64,000 bases of DNA from Pelagibius litoralis (GCF_011683915.1 NZ_JAAQPH010000003.1:284737-348736); one strand, 5' to 3'. Numbered from the stretch's first letter, positions 44,112-56,642 are shown. The notes: a model not told the origin generated them from the sequence alone. Program-made: numbers and translations.

Positions 44112-46199
44112 TCAGTCGCGCTGGCTTTCGCGCTTCCAGAACGGCTTGTCGTCCTGCTGGCTCGGCGCGCGTTTCTGGCTCGCCGGCCGCGGCGCCGCAG
44201 CCGGCTCGTCACCGGTCAGGCCTTTGAGGATACGGCCGATGAAACCGCCGATGCTGTCGTCCGCGTTCTGGGCGATGAGGTCGCCGCCACCGGGCAGGGA
44301 CCGTTGCGGCTGGCCGTCCAGGGCCCGGGTCATGGTGCGGCCCCAGAGCTGGGCCGGCAGATTGCCGCCGGTGACCTTGTCCATCGGCGCGCCGTCATCG
44401 TTGCCGAACCAGACGCCGGTCACCAGTTCCGCGGTGTAGCCGATGAACCAGGCATCGCGGAAGTCCTGGCTGGTGCCGGTCTTGCCCGCAGCCGCCCGGC
44501 CCGGCTGGGCCGCCTTGCCGGTGCCCCAGACCACCGTCGCCGACATCATATTGGACATCTTGGCGATGTTGCCGGCCGAGACGACGGTTTCGCCGGCCGA
44601 GGCTTCGCGGCGGAACAGCAGCTTGCCGCGGGCATCGCGGATTTCCGTGATGCCGTGGGGGCCGGCGATGCGGCCCTGGTTGGCAAAGACCGCATAGGCC
44701 CCGGTCAATTCCAGCAAGGTCACTTCCGAAGCGCCCAGCGAGATACCGCCGTTGGGGCGCAGCTCGCTGGTGATGCCCAGGCGCCGCGCCGCCTCGACAA
44801 CCTTCTTCGGGCCGACCTTCTGGGTGATGCGGACCGCAACGGAGTTCATCGAGCGGGCGAAGGATTCGCGCAGGGTGACCTTGCCGTAGTAGCGCCCGCC
44901 GTAGTTCTTGGGAGTCCACTTGCCAAACCGCACCGGGGCGTCCTGGACCTCGCTGTCCGGGTTCAGACCCGCTTCCAGGCCCGCCAGGTAGACGAAGGTC
45001 TTGAAGGCCGAGCCGGGCTGGCGCAGTGCCTGGGTCGCGCGATTGAACTGGCTGACGCCATAGTCGCGCCCGCCGACCATGGCGCGCACCGCGCCGTCCG
45101 GCGACAGGCTGACCAGCGCCGCTTGCCCGGCCTGGCGCGCCGCGGCCTGTTCGTTCAGCAGCCCCGTCAGTTCGTCCCGCGCGATCCGCTGCAGCTTGGG
45201 ATCGATGGTGGTCACTATCCGGATGTCGCTGTCGATGCCGCCGAGATAGGCCCGCGCCTGGGCCAGTATCCAGTCGGCGAAATGCGGGGCCATATTGTCG
45301 TTGGCCACGCGGGTCGGGGTTTTCTCCGCCAGCGCCGCTTCGGCGGCGGCCCGGTTGATGAAGCCGCTCTCGATCATGGTCTGCAACACCAGACCGGCGC
45401 GTTGGTCGGCGCCGGCCGGGTCGCGGGTCGGGTTCAGCCGCGAAGGCGCCTTCAGAAGCCCCGCCAGCAGGGCGGATTCGTAAAGCGTCGCCTCGGTCGC
45501 CGGCTTGCCGAAATAGTGACGCGCGGCCGCATCGACGCCGTAGGTGCCGGCGCCCAGATAGACGCGGTTCAGATAAATGGTGAGGATCTGGTCCTTGGTG
45601 AAGCGGCGCTCCAGCCAGAACGCCAGCATCACTTCCTGGATTTTGCGCTTGAAGGTGCGCTCCGAGGTCAGGAAGAGGTTCTTGGCAAGCTGCTGGGTCA
45701 GGGTTGAGCCGCCCTGGGAGAGGCGGAGGTCACGGATATTGACGAACACCGCCCGCAGCAGGCCGCGAAAGTCGATCCCGCCGTGATCGTAGAAGCGCCG
45801 GTCCTCTACAGCGATGACGGCCCGGGGCAGATGGGGGGGCAGTTCATGCAGGGCGCGGGTCGCCCCAAAGCGGTCGCCGAAAGAGGCAAGCCGGCTGCCG
45901 TCCGCGGCCAGCAAGGTGATGTTCGGGCGCCGGGTAAGCTGCTCGATCTCGCCCACTTCGGGCAGGTCGTAGGCATACCAGGCCAGAACGCCGGTCCCCA
46001 GAACCGCAACCCAGATGGTCGCCACCAGCGACCAGGTCGCCACGCGGCGCAGAATGCCGGCGGCACGAAGCGCGCGCTTGCCGCGCGTTCCATTCTTCCG
46101 GGTGGAACGGCTGGAAACGGTGGTCTTGCGGCTGCGGCCCTTGGCGCTGCCGGCTTTCCCCGCCGGGCGCCCTGCGCCCTTACGATTCCCTTCGGCCAT
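44112..46199 (-). CDS. class A penicillin-binding protein (PBP1A-like transglycosylase/transpeptidase)
   Basis: A 695-residue bifunctional peptidoglycan synthase. Residues 1-48 are a strongly basic cytoplasmic tail; a single transmembrane helix lies at about 52-74. The GT51 transglycosylase domain (about 100-275) has catalytic Glu132 in VEDRRFYDHGG and SQGGSTLTQQLAKN. The transpeptidase domain (about 355-610) has SxxK at Ser397-Lys400, SxN at 450-452 and KTGTS at 573-577. The C-terminal 60 residues are basic and disordered. Absence of the OB insertion of E. coli PBP1A makes it a short member of the family. Confidence 0.93.
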   Translation of the reverse strand: MAEGNRKGAGRPAGKAGSAKGRSRKTTVSSRSTRKNGTRGKRALRAAGILRRVATWSLVATIWVAVLGTGVLAWYAYDLPEVGEIEQLTRRPNITLLAADGSRLASFGDRFGATRALHELPPHLPRAVIAVEDRRFYDHGGIDFRGLLRAVFVNIRDLRLSQGGSTLTQQLAKNLFLTSERTFKRKIQEVMLAFWLERRFTKDQILTIYLNRVYLGAGTYGVDAAARHYFGKPATEATLYESALLAGLLKAPSRLNPTRDPAGADQRAGLVLQTMIESGFINRAAAEAALAEKTPTRVANDNMAPHFADWILAQARAYLGGIDSDIRIVTTIDPKLQRIARDELTGLLNEQAAARQAGQAALVSLSPDGAVRAMVGGRDYGVSQFNRATQALRQPGSAFKTFVYLAGLEAGLNPDSEVQDAPVRFGKWTPKNYGGRYYGKVTLRESFARSMNSVAVRITQKVGPKKVVEAARRLGITSELRPNGGISLGASEVTLLELTGAYAVFANQGRIAGPHGITEIRDARGKLLFRREASAGETVVSAGNIAKMSNMMSATVVWGTGKAAQPGRAAAGKTGTSQDFRDAWFIGYTAELVTGVWFGNDDGAPMDKVTGGNLPAQLWGRTMTRALDGQPQRSLPGGGDLIAQNADDSIGGFIGRILKGLTGDEPAAAPRPASQKRAPSQQDDKPFWKRESQRD

Positions 46200-46335
46200 G
46201 GCCCTATAAATAGAGAAAGAGCGGGCGTTCCACCACCGCCACGGCGCAGTTCATTAGGGGCAATCTTGCGGCCAAGCCGCCTCCATTCCGCCGCAAAGGC
46301 CGGCTTTTCCCGGGGATAGCCGCGGAAATCCTCAC

Positions 46336-48792
<2,457 letters not shown>

Positions 48793-48842
48793 CTAATTCT
48801 CAATGTGTCGAACGGCGGGTCGGCCGGCTTGCGCGCTAAAGA

Positions 48843-50009
48843 TCATTGTGACCCTGCCTGGCGCGGCCGGATGCCGCCGTCCTGAATGGTGAAAAACTGC
48901 GCTTCGCCCTCAAGGCTTTTGAAATCCGCGGCATCGGTGCCGGTCAGCCAGGCCTGGGCCCGCATATCCAGGATCTCCCGATACAGCGCCGCGCGGCGCT
49001 CGGCATCCAGATGCGCCGCCACCTCGTCGAGCAGCAGCAGGGGCGGCGAGCCGCGCTCCAGGGCCTGAAGGCGCGCATGGGCCAGCAGAATGGCGATCAG
49101 CAGGGCCTTCTGTTCGCCGGTCGAGCAAAGGGCGGCGGCGACACCCTTGGCGGCATGTTGCGCCGCAAGATCGCTGCGGTGCGGCCCGACCGCGGCGCCG
49201 CCGGCCTCCGCATCCTGCCTACGGCTCTCCGCCAGACGCTCACGCATCAGGTCTTCGACCGTCAGGGCCGGGTGGCCTTCGCCGAGCCACTGCTCGACCG
49301 TGCCTTCCAGCGCCAGCCGGGCTTTGGGGAAAGGGCCGTCAGCCGCATCGCAGGCGTGCTGCAGCCGCTCCACCATGGTCAGGCGGGCGTCCGCAATGGC
49401 GACCCCGTGGCGGGCCATGCTGTCCTCCAGCGCATCGAACCAGACTTTGTCGCCACGTCCGCTCTTCAACAGACGCGCCCGTTCCCGCAGGGCGTGCTCA
49501 TAGGCGTTGCTGCGCGCCGAGTGCTCCGGGTCGAAGCCGTAGACCAGGCGGTCCAGAAAACGCCGCCGGCCGCCGGCGCTGTCGCGGAACAGGCCATCCA
49601 TCTGCGGCGTCAGCCAGACCATCGAAAGAACCTCGGCCAGGGCCTGCTGGCCCCGCGCCACCGCGCCGTCGATCTTCACCAGCCGGCGTTCGCGCCCGGA
49701 AGCGCCCTCGCCGTTGCCCGGGTCGCGGCCGCTGCCGAGGTCGCGCGGTCCCTCCGGGGTCGTCACGCCGGCGGCAACTGCCCAGGCCGTCGCCGCACCG
49801 CCGGCTTCATCTGCCGGCGCGATGCGGTCGACTTCGCTCAGCTTGGCGCCGCGCAGGCCGCGACCCGGCGACAGGAACGAGATTGCTTCCAGAAGATTGG
49901 TCTTGCCGGCACCGTTGGCCCCGGTCAGCACGACAGGCGCCGCGGCAATCTCCAGCTCGGCAGACTGGTAGCTGCGGAATTCATGCACCAGAAGCCGATG
50001 AATCCACAC
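48843..50009 (-). CDS. recF: DNA replication and repair protein RecF
   Basis: About 388 residues if started at the GTG at 50009, where WIHRLLVHEFRSYQSAEL matches the family's N-terminus; the frame is open to a TTG at 50078. Walker A is GANGAGKTNLLEAI; the ABC signature region is near CSTGEQKALLIA; Walker B is PLLLLDEVAAHLD. RecF loads RecA at gaps. It contains an unusual insertion of about 30 residues rich in Gly and Asp after the first 80 residues (VTTPEGPRDLGSGRDPGNGE). Confidence 0.93.
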   Translation of the reverse strand: MWIHRLLVHEFRSYQSAELEIAAAPVVLTGANGAGKTNLLEAISFLSPGRGLRGAKLSEVDRIAPADEAGGAATAWAVAAGVTTPEGPRDLGSGRDPGNGEGASGRERRLVKIDGAVARGQQALAEVLSMVWLTPQMDGLFRDSAGGRRRFLDRLVYGFDPEHSARSNAYEHALRERARLLKSGRGDKVWFDALEDSMARHGVAIADARLTMVERLQHACDAADGPFPKARLALEGTVEQWLGEGHPALTVEDLMRERLAESRRQDAEAGGAAVGPHRSDLAAQHAAKGVAAALCSTGEQKALLIAILLAHARLQALERGSPPLLLLDEVAAHLDAERRAALYREILDMRAQAWLTGTDAADFKSLEGEAQFFTIQDGGIRPRQAGSQ

Positions 50010-50130
50010 GCCCGCCTCAGATCGGTCCGGCAACACGGCTGCGGGCTCCGCATCGCCAAAGGCGGCAGAGCTCAACAAGGGCGCACGAAGCAGGGGCGAC
50101 GCCGGGCAAGTCCGTTCAAGCGACGCGCCA

Positions 50131-51249
50131 TCACACCCTCATCGGCATCAGCACATAGAGCGCGCTGGGGTCGGCAACCTCGCGCACGATGGTCGGCGAG
50201 GCCGCATCGGCCATGGTGAACTGCGCCGCATCGCCCTCGATCTGCTGTGCGATATCCAGGAGGTAGCGGGAATTGAAACCGATCTCGATGCCTGAGCCGT
50301 CGTAGTCGATTTCCAGCTCTTCCACCGCCGTACCGTTTTCGGGACTGTTGGCCGAGAGGGTCAGGGCCCCCTTGTCGACGGCCATCTTTACCGCCCGGCT
50401 CTTTTCCGTCGAGATGGTCGAAACCCGGTCCACCGCCTCGGCAAAGCTCTTGCAGTCGACTTCCAGAACCTTGTCGTTGCCCGCGGGAATCACCCGCTCG
50501 TAGTCCGGGAAGGTCCCGTCGATCAACTTGGAGGTCAACACCGTCGAGGCGAAAGCGAAACGGATCTTGGTGTCCGAAAGCGCAATTTCCACCGGATCGT
50601 CCATACCCTCGACCAGGCGCCTCAGCTCGCCCACGGTCTTGCGCGGCACGATAACCCCCGGCATGTCCTTGGCGGCATCCGGCAGAGGCATCTCGACCCG
50701 CGCCAGGCGATGGCCGTCGGTCGCAACGGCGCGCAGCACCGACAGCTCGTTGCTGGCGGCGGCATGCAGGTAGATCCCGTTCAGGTAGTAGCGCGTCTCC
50801 TCGGTCGAGATGGCAAAGCGCGTCCGGTCGATGAGGGTCTTCAACTCGCTCGCCTGCAGGGTAAAGCCCTGCGGCAGGTCGTCGCCGGAGGTGGCGGGGA
50901 AGTCTTCGCGCGGCAGGGTCGCCAGGGTGAAGACCGAGCGCCCGGCCTGTAGCGTCAGACGCGAGTCGTCGCCCGCCGTCTCGATCGAGACCTGCGCACC
51001 TTCAGGCAGTTTGCGGACGATGTCATAGAGCGTATGGGCCGGCGCCGTGGTGGCGCCCGGCTGGCCGACTTCCGCCGCCAGCTTATCGACCACCGTCAGG
51101 TCCATATCGGTGGCGGTCAGCGAGAGCGCAGCCCCCTCCGCTTCGATCAGGACGTTGGAGAGGATGGGAATGGTGTTGCGGCGCTCGACAACGCTTTGCA
51201 CGTGGGTCAGCGATTTGAGGAGCGCGGCGCGTTCTATGGTCAGCTTCAT
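50131..51249 (-). CDS. dnaN: DNA polymerase III beta subunit (sliding clamp)
   Basis: A 372-residue clamp protein of three repeated domains. It opens MKLTIERAALLKSLTHVQSVVERRNTIPILSNVL and ends PMRV, where the last residues are the conserved MP(M)R(L/V) motif. GTFPDYERVIP and YLLDIAQQI are typical. It lies between dnaA and recF, 52 bases before the longest recF frame. Confidence 0.97.
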   Translation of the reverse strand: MKLTIERAALLKSLTHVQSVVERRNTIPILSNVLIEAEGAALSLTATDMDLTVVDKLAAEVGQPGATTAPAHTLYDIVRKLPEGAQVSIETAGDDSRLTLQAGRSVFTLATLPREDFPATSGDDLPQGFTLQASELKTLIDRTRFAISTEETRYYLNGIYLHAAASNELSVLRAVATDGHRLARVEMPLPDAAKDMPGVIVPRKTVGELRRLVEGMDDPVEIALSDTKIRFAFASTVLTSKLIDGTFPDYERVIPAGNDKVLEVDCKSFAEAVDRVSTISTEKSRAVKMAVDKGALTLSANSPENGTAVEELEIDYDGSGIEIGFNSRYLLDIAQQIEGDAAQFTMADAASPTIVREVADPSALYVLMPMRV

Positions 51250-51603
51250 GGTGCGATGCTAAGCCTTCAGGCGTTGGTGGTGATCATAATCTCGGTGCAG
51301 CTTCTTGGTGCTTTTCAGCCTTCGATGTGGAGCTCTTGGATCGACGCTCGCGCGGCCCTTCCGCCCTGCCTCGCGCCAGATCATGGCAGGAACAGTCCGG
51401 ACCCATCAGCACCGCCCGCAGGCACACCGAAAAGCGTCCCCGCAGTGCGGTCGCGGAGTATAGCATGGAAGGCAGAAAACGTAAGCTTTAAGCACGGTTG
51501 GCCGGGCCCGGCCGGCGACAGCCCCGGGAACCGTAAAGACAGCCGCTAAGCGACTCATTTGGCTGGCTTTTCTACCGTGAAAACACGCCGCCAGCCCGGC
51601 CGG
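51250..51603. other. 354-base gap between dnaA and dnaN
   Basis: No gene is visible. GGCCGGGCCCGGCC at 51500-51513 is a perfect 14-bp palindrome without a T run. The region probably holds the dnaN promoter on the minus strand; I cannot assign boxes with confidence. Confidence 0.4.
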
Positions 51604-53082
51604 TCAGGCCTCCAGCATACGGCGCAGCAGCTCGACGTCCTCGGCAAAGCCGGAATCGGTTGCTTTCAGCTCTTCAACCTTGCGCACCGCGTGCATGACG
51701 GTGGTGTGGTCGCGCCCCCCGAACTTGCGCCCGATCTCCGGCAAAGAGCGGGAGGTCAGCTGCTTGGAGAGATACATGGCGACCTGACGCGGCCGGGCCA
51801 CGGCCCGGGCACGCCGCGCCGAGTGCATGTCCGCGACCCTGACGTTGAAATGAGCCGAAACCCGTTTTTGGATCTCTTCGATGGTGACCCGCCGGTCGTT
51901 TGCCCGCAACAGGTCGTGCAGCACTTCCTGGGTGTTCTCCAGGGTGATCGGCCGCCCCACCAGGGTGCCGTGCGCCACAATACGGTTCAGGGCACCCTCC
52001 AACTCGCGCACATTGGAGGTAATCTTGTGCGCCAGGAACTCCAGCACCTTGACCGGTATGTCCAGCGAAGACTGTTCGGCCCGCGCCTGCAGGATGCCGA
52101 GGCGCAGCTCATAGGTCGTCGGGTGAATGTCGGCCACCAGGCCCCAGCCGAGGCGCGAGCGCATACGCTCCTCAACCCCTTCAAGATCGCTGGGGCTCTT
52201 GTCGGCCGAGATGACGACCTGGCGGTTCTGATCGACCAGGGCATTGAAGGTATGGAAGAACTCTTCCTGGGTCGCTTCCCGGCCGCCGATGAACTGAACG
52301 TCATCGATCATGAGAACGTCGACCGAACGGAACTGCTCTTTGAAGGCCATGGTGTCTTTCGTCCGCAGCGCGCGGACGAACTGATACATGAACTTCTCCG
52401 CCGAGAGATAGATGATCCTGCGCTCAGGCGTCTGCTTCTTGATGTGCAGACCGATCGCATGCATCAGGTGGGTCTTGCCCAGCCCGACGCCGCCATACAG
52501 AAACAGCGGATTGAACGGCGCCGTCGGCGCCTCGGCAATCCGTCGCGCAGCCGCGTAGGCAAGCTCGTTCGGCTTGCCGACGACGAAGTTCTCAAAGGTC
52601 AGGCGTGGATCCAATGAAGCGGAGATCCTTTCGCGCGCCGCCGCTGCGGATTCGCTATCCTGCGAAACAGAGTACGACGAAACAGAGGGTGCCGTGTTGA
52701 TTGCCCGCGCCGCATTGCCCGCGAAAGAAGCGGCCGTCTTGCCCGTGGCACAGGCCTCATCGCCGGAGCCGCCCAGCATGGCATCGCCGGCGCTGGGTTT
52801 CGGCGAAGGACGCGCCGGCGGCTGCACGACAATTTCAATTCCAGCAATTGAAGGGTCCTCTTCGGACCAGAGCACGTCGAGTCGCGCCGCATAATTGCTG
52901 GCAACCCAATCGCGCATGAAACGCGTCGGCACGGCCAGACGAAGTTTGCCGTTACGCGCACCGGCCAAGGTCAAAGGTGTCAACCAGGATCGGTACGCCG
53001 CTTCACCGACTTCTGAACGCAGCCGTCCGCGAACGCGCGCCCATTGTTCAATGACAGTCGCCTCGCCGTCACCAGAACCCAT
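51604..53082 (-). CDS. dnaA: chromosomal replication initiator DnaA
   Basis: A 492-residue initiator. Domain I is residues 10-90. A linker of about 65 residues (91-155) is longer than usual and rich in Ala and Ser. The AAA+ domain III has Walker A GGVGLGKTH at 197-205 and Walker B with Asp260-Asp261. Domain IV contains RARAVARPRQVAMYLSKQL and the DNA-binding signature GGRDHTTVMHAVRK. The start follows a GGGGGGAAG site. The 1 kb region upstream is a candidate origin. Confidence 0.97.
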   Translation of the reverse strand: MGSGDGEATVIEQWARVRGRLRSEVGEAAYRSWLTPLTLAGARNGKLRLAVPTRFMRDWVASNYAARLDVLWSEEDPSIAGIEIVVQPPARPSPKPSAGDAMLGGSGDEACATGKTAASFAGNAARAINTAPSVSSYSVSQDSESAAAARERISASLDPRLTFENFVVGKPNELAYAAARRIAEAPTAPFNPLFLYGGVGLGKTHLMHAIGLHIKKQTPERRIIYLSAEKFMYQFVRALRTKDTMAFKEQFRSVDVLMIDDVQFIGGREATQEEFFHTFNALVDQNRQVVISADKSPSDLEGVEERMRSRLGWGLVADIHPTTYELRLGILQARAEQSSLDIPVKVLEFLAHKITSNVRELEGALNRIVAHGTLVGRPITLENTQEVLHDLLRANDRRVTIEEIQKRVSAHFNVRVADMHSARRARAVARPRQVAMYLSKQLTSRSLPEIGRKFGGRDHTTVMHAVRKVEELKATDSGFAEDVELLRRMLEA

Positions 53083-54101
53083 CTAAAACTTCCCCCCAAA
53101 CAGCGTGTTGCTCAACGACCTTGAATCAGTACCACGCTCTTCCGAGAGGTAATTCGGCGCGACAGCACAAACATCATCCATGACGTGGTTAGCAACCTCG
53201 TTTGCATTTAGTTGTTCAAGGTATCGGCTTGAAAGGGGCCCCAAGAGCCAGGCGGGTTGGAAAAAAACAATATGGCTCCAGCGAAACACGCACCCACACC
53301 GCTTGTGCGGTTTTGTTAATAATCAATTGTGGGAATTACTTGTTATGCGCGACTAATTACTTTGCTTTTTCCTAATTCTTCTTACTCAGAACCCCCAAGC
53401 GCGATACAGTTAATGTACGCGCATAGACTTCAGGTGACAAGCGGATCGAATAGAGAACGACACTTTTTTTACGGCCAAGGCGCATCTGCAACACTGCGAC
53501 AACGCGTAGCCTGGGCTCGCTTCAATTTGAATCAAAAATGAAAAGTGAATCAGGCTCCGCTTCAACAGGTTAGAGGACGATCATTGTGGATCGCTTCGAC
53601 CAAGAACGATTGCGCTCTGTCGGAAATCACTTAAACGGCAAACACCCCGGCGTCTCGAATCCCGATCAGGTGTCTTGAATCCGAAATTCGCTTCGCAAAA
53701 AAAATTACGCAATAGGAAACCGTGCGTGATGCCAGCGTAGGTTCCAATCATTTGCGGCAAATGCGAAGGGCGGTAAAGAAGGTCTGTTGCTTTGTCGGTC
53801 GACCAAGCCGAGCCAACTGCATCAAACCGAACACGTCGTTTCATTGGTCTCGCTTGTCGTCACGCATCCGGACGACATGCGTTCCACGCTCGTTCGATAA
53901 TCGCCATCGAAACACGCGCTGCCGTTTGCCGAACCAACAAAGCACCGCTGGCGACTGGAACTAAAACAGGCGACGGAATTCAAAACGGTCGGGATGCGCG
54001 GTCAGAATGTACGACAGCACGAGAACACGAAAACCGCGCCCCCCATTCGGAAGGCGCGGCATTTTTTCCGGTCCCGGCTTTCGCCGGGCGGCGAAGCTGG
54101 T
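53083..54101. promoter_or_regulatory. dnaA upstream region, candidate oriC
   Basis: A 1019-base non-coding stretch, clearly poorer in GC than its flanks, between dnaA and rpsT. It holds an AT-rich tract at about 53310-53400 (GGTTTTGTTAATAATCAATT). It also has five GAATC sites at 53123, 53529, 53547, 53657 and 53677, all in the same direction, which are CcrM-type methylation sites. DnaA-box-like 9-mers at seven of nine positions occur at TTATGCGCG (53343) and TGTGGATCG (53585). No perfect TTATCCACA is present, so the origin may instead be elsewhere, as near hemE in some relatives; at minimum the region should hold the dnaA promoter. Confidence 0.4.
54030..54068 (-). terminator. hairpin terminator downstream of rpsT
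   Basis: CCGCGCC and GGCGCGG form a 7-bp stem around a 12-base loop, with a T run on either strand. It lies 35-70 bases past the rpsT stop on the minus strand and could work in both directions. Confidence 0.75.
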
Positions 54102-54365
54102 TCAGCCGATCGCTTTGACGCGCGCGGAGAGGCGCGAAAGTCTGCGGGCGACCGTATTCTTATGCAGCACGCCGCCACGGACGCCGCGATGCATTTCCGG
54201 CTGCGCTTCGCGCAGGGCGTTCTGGGCCGCTTCCTTGTTGCCGCTGGAAATCGCCGTTTCCACTGCCTTCACGAAGGTGCGGATACGACTGACCCGCCGG
54301 CGGTTGATTTCCGCCCGGCGGTCGTTGCGGCGGATCCGCTTCTTGGCCGACTTATGATGTGCCAT
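54102..54365 (-). CDS. rpsT: 30S ribosomal protein S20
   Basis: An 87-residue basic protein. [28 protein letters not shown] is the canonical S20 start, and it continues as helical hairpins to [13 protein letters not shown]20 binds 16S rRNA early in small-subunit assembly. Its position next to dnaA is common in alphaproteobacteria. Confidence 0.97.
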   Translation of the reverse strand: MAHHKSAKKRIRRNDRRAEINRRRVSRIRTFVKAVETAISSGNKEAAQNALREAQPEMHRGVRGGVLHKNTVARRLSRLSARVKAIG

Positions 54366-54463
54366 AGCTCTGTATTACGTTCTCACTGTATGAGGAAGGC
54401 GGGGTTATAGACCCCCGCCTCCGCCTCGTCAAGCCGAGTCAGCAGGTCTATTTGACCTGGGAA

Positions 54464-55240
54464 TCAGCGGTTTTTCCAGGCTGGCGCCCGCTTTTCGGCA
54501 AAGGCGGCCATACCCTCTTTCTGATCCTCCAGCGCAAAGGTGGCATGGAACAGGCGGCGTTCGAACTTAACGCCCTCGGCCAGGGTCGTCTCAAAGGCCC
54601 GGTTGACGGCCTCCTTAGCCATCAGGACGACCGGTCGCGACAGCCCGGCGATCTTGCGCGCCGTCTTCATCGCCTCCTCCTGCAGCTCCGCCGCCGGAAC
54701 CACCCGGGCGACCAGTCCGGCGCGCTCGGCCTCTTCGGCGTCCATCATGCGGCCGGTCAGGCAAAGCTCCATCGCCTTGGATTTGCCGACGAAGCGCGTC
54801 AGGCGCTGGGTGCCGCCGGAACCGGGAATGGTGCCGATGGTAATCTCCGGCTGACCGAACTTGGCCGTGTCGGCCGCCAGGATGAAATCGCACATCATCG
54901 CAATCTCGCAACCGCCGCCCAGGGCATAGCCGGCCACCGCGGCGATCACCGGCTTGCGGGTCTGCGACAGACGTTCCCACCCTTTCGTGATGAAGTCCTC
55001 GCCGTAGGCCTGCTGGAAGGTCTTGTCCTTCATCTCCTTGATGTCGGCACCGGCAGCGAAGGTTTTTTCAGAACCGGTCACCAGGATGCAGCCGATGGCA
55101 TCGTCGCTTTCCAGATCATCAAGGGCGATGCCCATCTCGTCGATCAGCGCCGCGCAGAGGGCGTTCAACGCCTTGGGCCTGTGAAGGGTGATCACCCCGA
55201 CGCCGTCTTGCTTTTCCAGGATGATGTTCTCAAAGGTCAT
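54464..55240 (-). CDS. enoyl-CoA hydratase (crotonase family)
   Basis: A 258-residue enzyme; the ATG at 55240 has AAAGGA upstream, favoured over a start at 55258. [13 protein letters not shown] and [19 protein letters not shown] form the oxyanion hole, with a catalytic glutamate in the latter block and a second in [19 protein letters not shown] sequence near residue 140. It hydrates 2-enoyl-CoA in fatty acid degradation. It resembles mitochondrial short-chain ECHS1. Confidence 0.93.
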   Translation of the reverse strand: MTFENIILEKQDGVGVITLHRPKALNALCAALIDEMGIALDDLESDDAIGCILVTGSEKTFAAGADIKEMKDKTFQQAYGEDFITKGWERLSQTRKPVIAAVAGYALGGGCEIAMMCDFILAADTAKFGQPEITIGTIPGSGGTQRLTRFVGKSKAMELCLTGRMMDAEEAERAGLVARVVPAAELQEEAMKTARKIAGLSRPVVLMAKEAVNRAFETTLAEGVKFERRLFHATFALEDQKEGMAAFAEKRAPAWKNR

Positions 55241-55303
55241 CGACCGCGGTCCTTTCATACTGTTTGAATTATTGCCTGCCGCGGGCCGGCCGCGGCGGAT
55301 CGG

Positions 55304-55684
55304 CTATTGGGGGGACAGGCGAAACTGCACGGTCACGCCGCCAGACGCCCCGGTCAACGTCAGTTGCAGGCGCTCGCCTTCACGCAGGTAGTCGCCGTCT
55401 GCGCCTCTCTGCCAACCCAGCTCCGGAAGCGTCTTGTCATAAAATGACATGACCTGGCCTTCGCTCACCGGGCCGGCGGCATAGGCCTCGACGATGCGCC
55501 CCCCGGGCTTGTCGAAGATCAGACCGCTGTCCGGCATCTCTTCAAGGCCCGGCATCAGCGGCAGGTCGGCAACGCCGGCGACAAAGCCTGATGCATCCTG
55601 GGCGGCCAGCGGCAGCGCGGTGCCGATCCACGTCAGGGCGACAAGGAAAACGGCGAAAAGGCGGGCTGGAGGAAAACCGGTCAT
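55304..55684 (-). CDS. small secreted protein of unknown function
   Basis: A 126-residue protein starting at 55684 just inside the 3' side of mutM. Residues 1-29 form a signal peptide ending LAAQ. The mature part has DLPLMPGLEEMPDSGLIFDKPGGRIVEAYA, GQVMSFYDKTLPELGW and a REGERLQLTL segment. No known domain is recognised; the same layout is seen beside mutM/ubiE in related bacteria in my recollection, which I could not check. Translation follows directly from mutM (gap 13 bases). Confidence 0.7.
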   Translation of the reverse strand: MTGFPPARLFAVFLVALTWIGTALPLAAQDASGFVAGVADLPLMPGLEEMPDSGLIFDKPGGRIVEAYAAGPVSEGQVMSFYDKTLPELGWQRGADGDYLREGERLQLTLTGASGGVTVQFRLSPQ

Positions 55685-55697
55685 GCGGTTGTCTACC

Positions 55698-56552
55698 TTA
55701 GCGCTGGCGCCGGGCACAATAAAAAGTCGAGCGGCCACTCTGCACGAGGCGGGCAATGCCGCCGCTGCGGCCGGGATCGCAGTCGCAACCCGGACAGGCC
55801 TCACCCTCGCGGCCATAAACCGCCCATTCATGCTGGAAATAGCCCAGTTCCCCATCGGCCTGCACATAATCGCGCAGCGACGAGCCGCCGGCTTCGATGG
55901 CGCGGGTCAGAACCTGGCGGACCGCGGCGGCCAGACGCTCCGCGCGGCCGCCCTGAACCGTATAGGCCTGGCGCCGCGGCGAGAGGCCGGCCAGGAAAAG
56001 CGCCTCGCAGACATATATATTGCCCAGGCCGGCGACCACCCGCTGGTCCAGCAGGGCCGCCTTGATCGGCGAGCGCTTGCCCTTCAGGGCGGCGGCCAGG
56101 CCCGGCCCGTTGAAATCGTTGCCCAACGGCTCCGGCCCCAGGTCCTTGAGCAAGGGGTGACTGTCCAGCTCGGCACCGGCAAAAAGATCCATGACACCGA
56201 AACGCCGCGCGTCGTTGAACCGGATCTCGGTTCCCTGGTCGGTCGTAAACACCACATGGTCGTGGCGGTCCAGCGGCGCCGGCGGCTGCCTGCCGGTCTT
56301 CTCGTGGATCACCATACGGCCGGACATGCCGAGGTGGCAGAGCAGCACCTGGCCGTCGTCGAGGTGCAGCAGCATGTACTTGGCGCGGCGCAGAATGCGC
56401 TCGACCTTTCGCCCGGTCAGCCGCGCGGCGAAGTTTTCCGGAAAGGGAAAGCGCAGGTTGGGGCGGCGCTGCTCAACCCGGGCCAGACGGCGCCCTTCCA
56501 TCCGGGGGCGCAGGCCGCGCACCACGGTTTCGACTTCCGGCAATTCAGGCAT
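55698..56552 (-). CDS. mutM: formamidopyrimidine-DNA glycosylase, altered zinc finger
   Basis: A 284-residue 8-oxoguanine glycosylase/lyase. The processed N-terminus MPELPEVE has the catalytic Pro and Glu; [10 protein letters not shown] has the conserved lysine, and the helix-two-turn-helix segment [12 protein letters not shown] is present. The C-terminal zinc finger normally has four cysteines ending YC-x-x-C. Here the end reads CPGCDCDP...TFYCARRQR, so the fourth cysteine is Arg (codon CGC), while an extra cysteine follows the first pair. It is divergent from ubiE with a 90-base gap. Confidence 0.92.
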   Translation of the reverse strand: MPELPEVETVVRGLRPRMEGRRLARVEQRRPNLRFPFPENFAARLTGRKVERILRRAKYMLLHLDDGQVLLCHLGMSGRMVIHEKTGRQPPAPLDRHDHVVFTTDQGTEIRFNDARRFGVMDLFAGAELDSHPLLKDLGPEPLGNDFNGPGLAAALKGKRSPIKAALLDQRVVAGLGNIYVCEALFLAGLSPRRQAYTVQGGRAERLAAAVRQVLTRAIEAGGSSLRDYVQADGELGYFQHEWAVYGREGEACPGCDCDPGRSGGIARLVQSGRSTFYCARRQR

Positions 56553-56642
56553 TGGATCGTTGGTATCCAGGATTGAGGACTGTGGCGAATTGCCCCGTTG
56601 GAGGGCGCGCGGGCAGAGTAGCGCGGACGCGCCGCCCGCGCT

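Noticed and set aside
53640..53690. tRNA T-arm-like CTCGAATCCC
   Set aside because: No matching acceptor or anticodon arm nearby; the hits are GAATC sites in a non-coding region.
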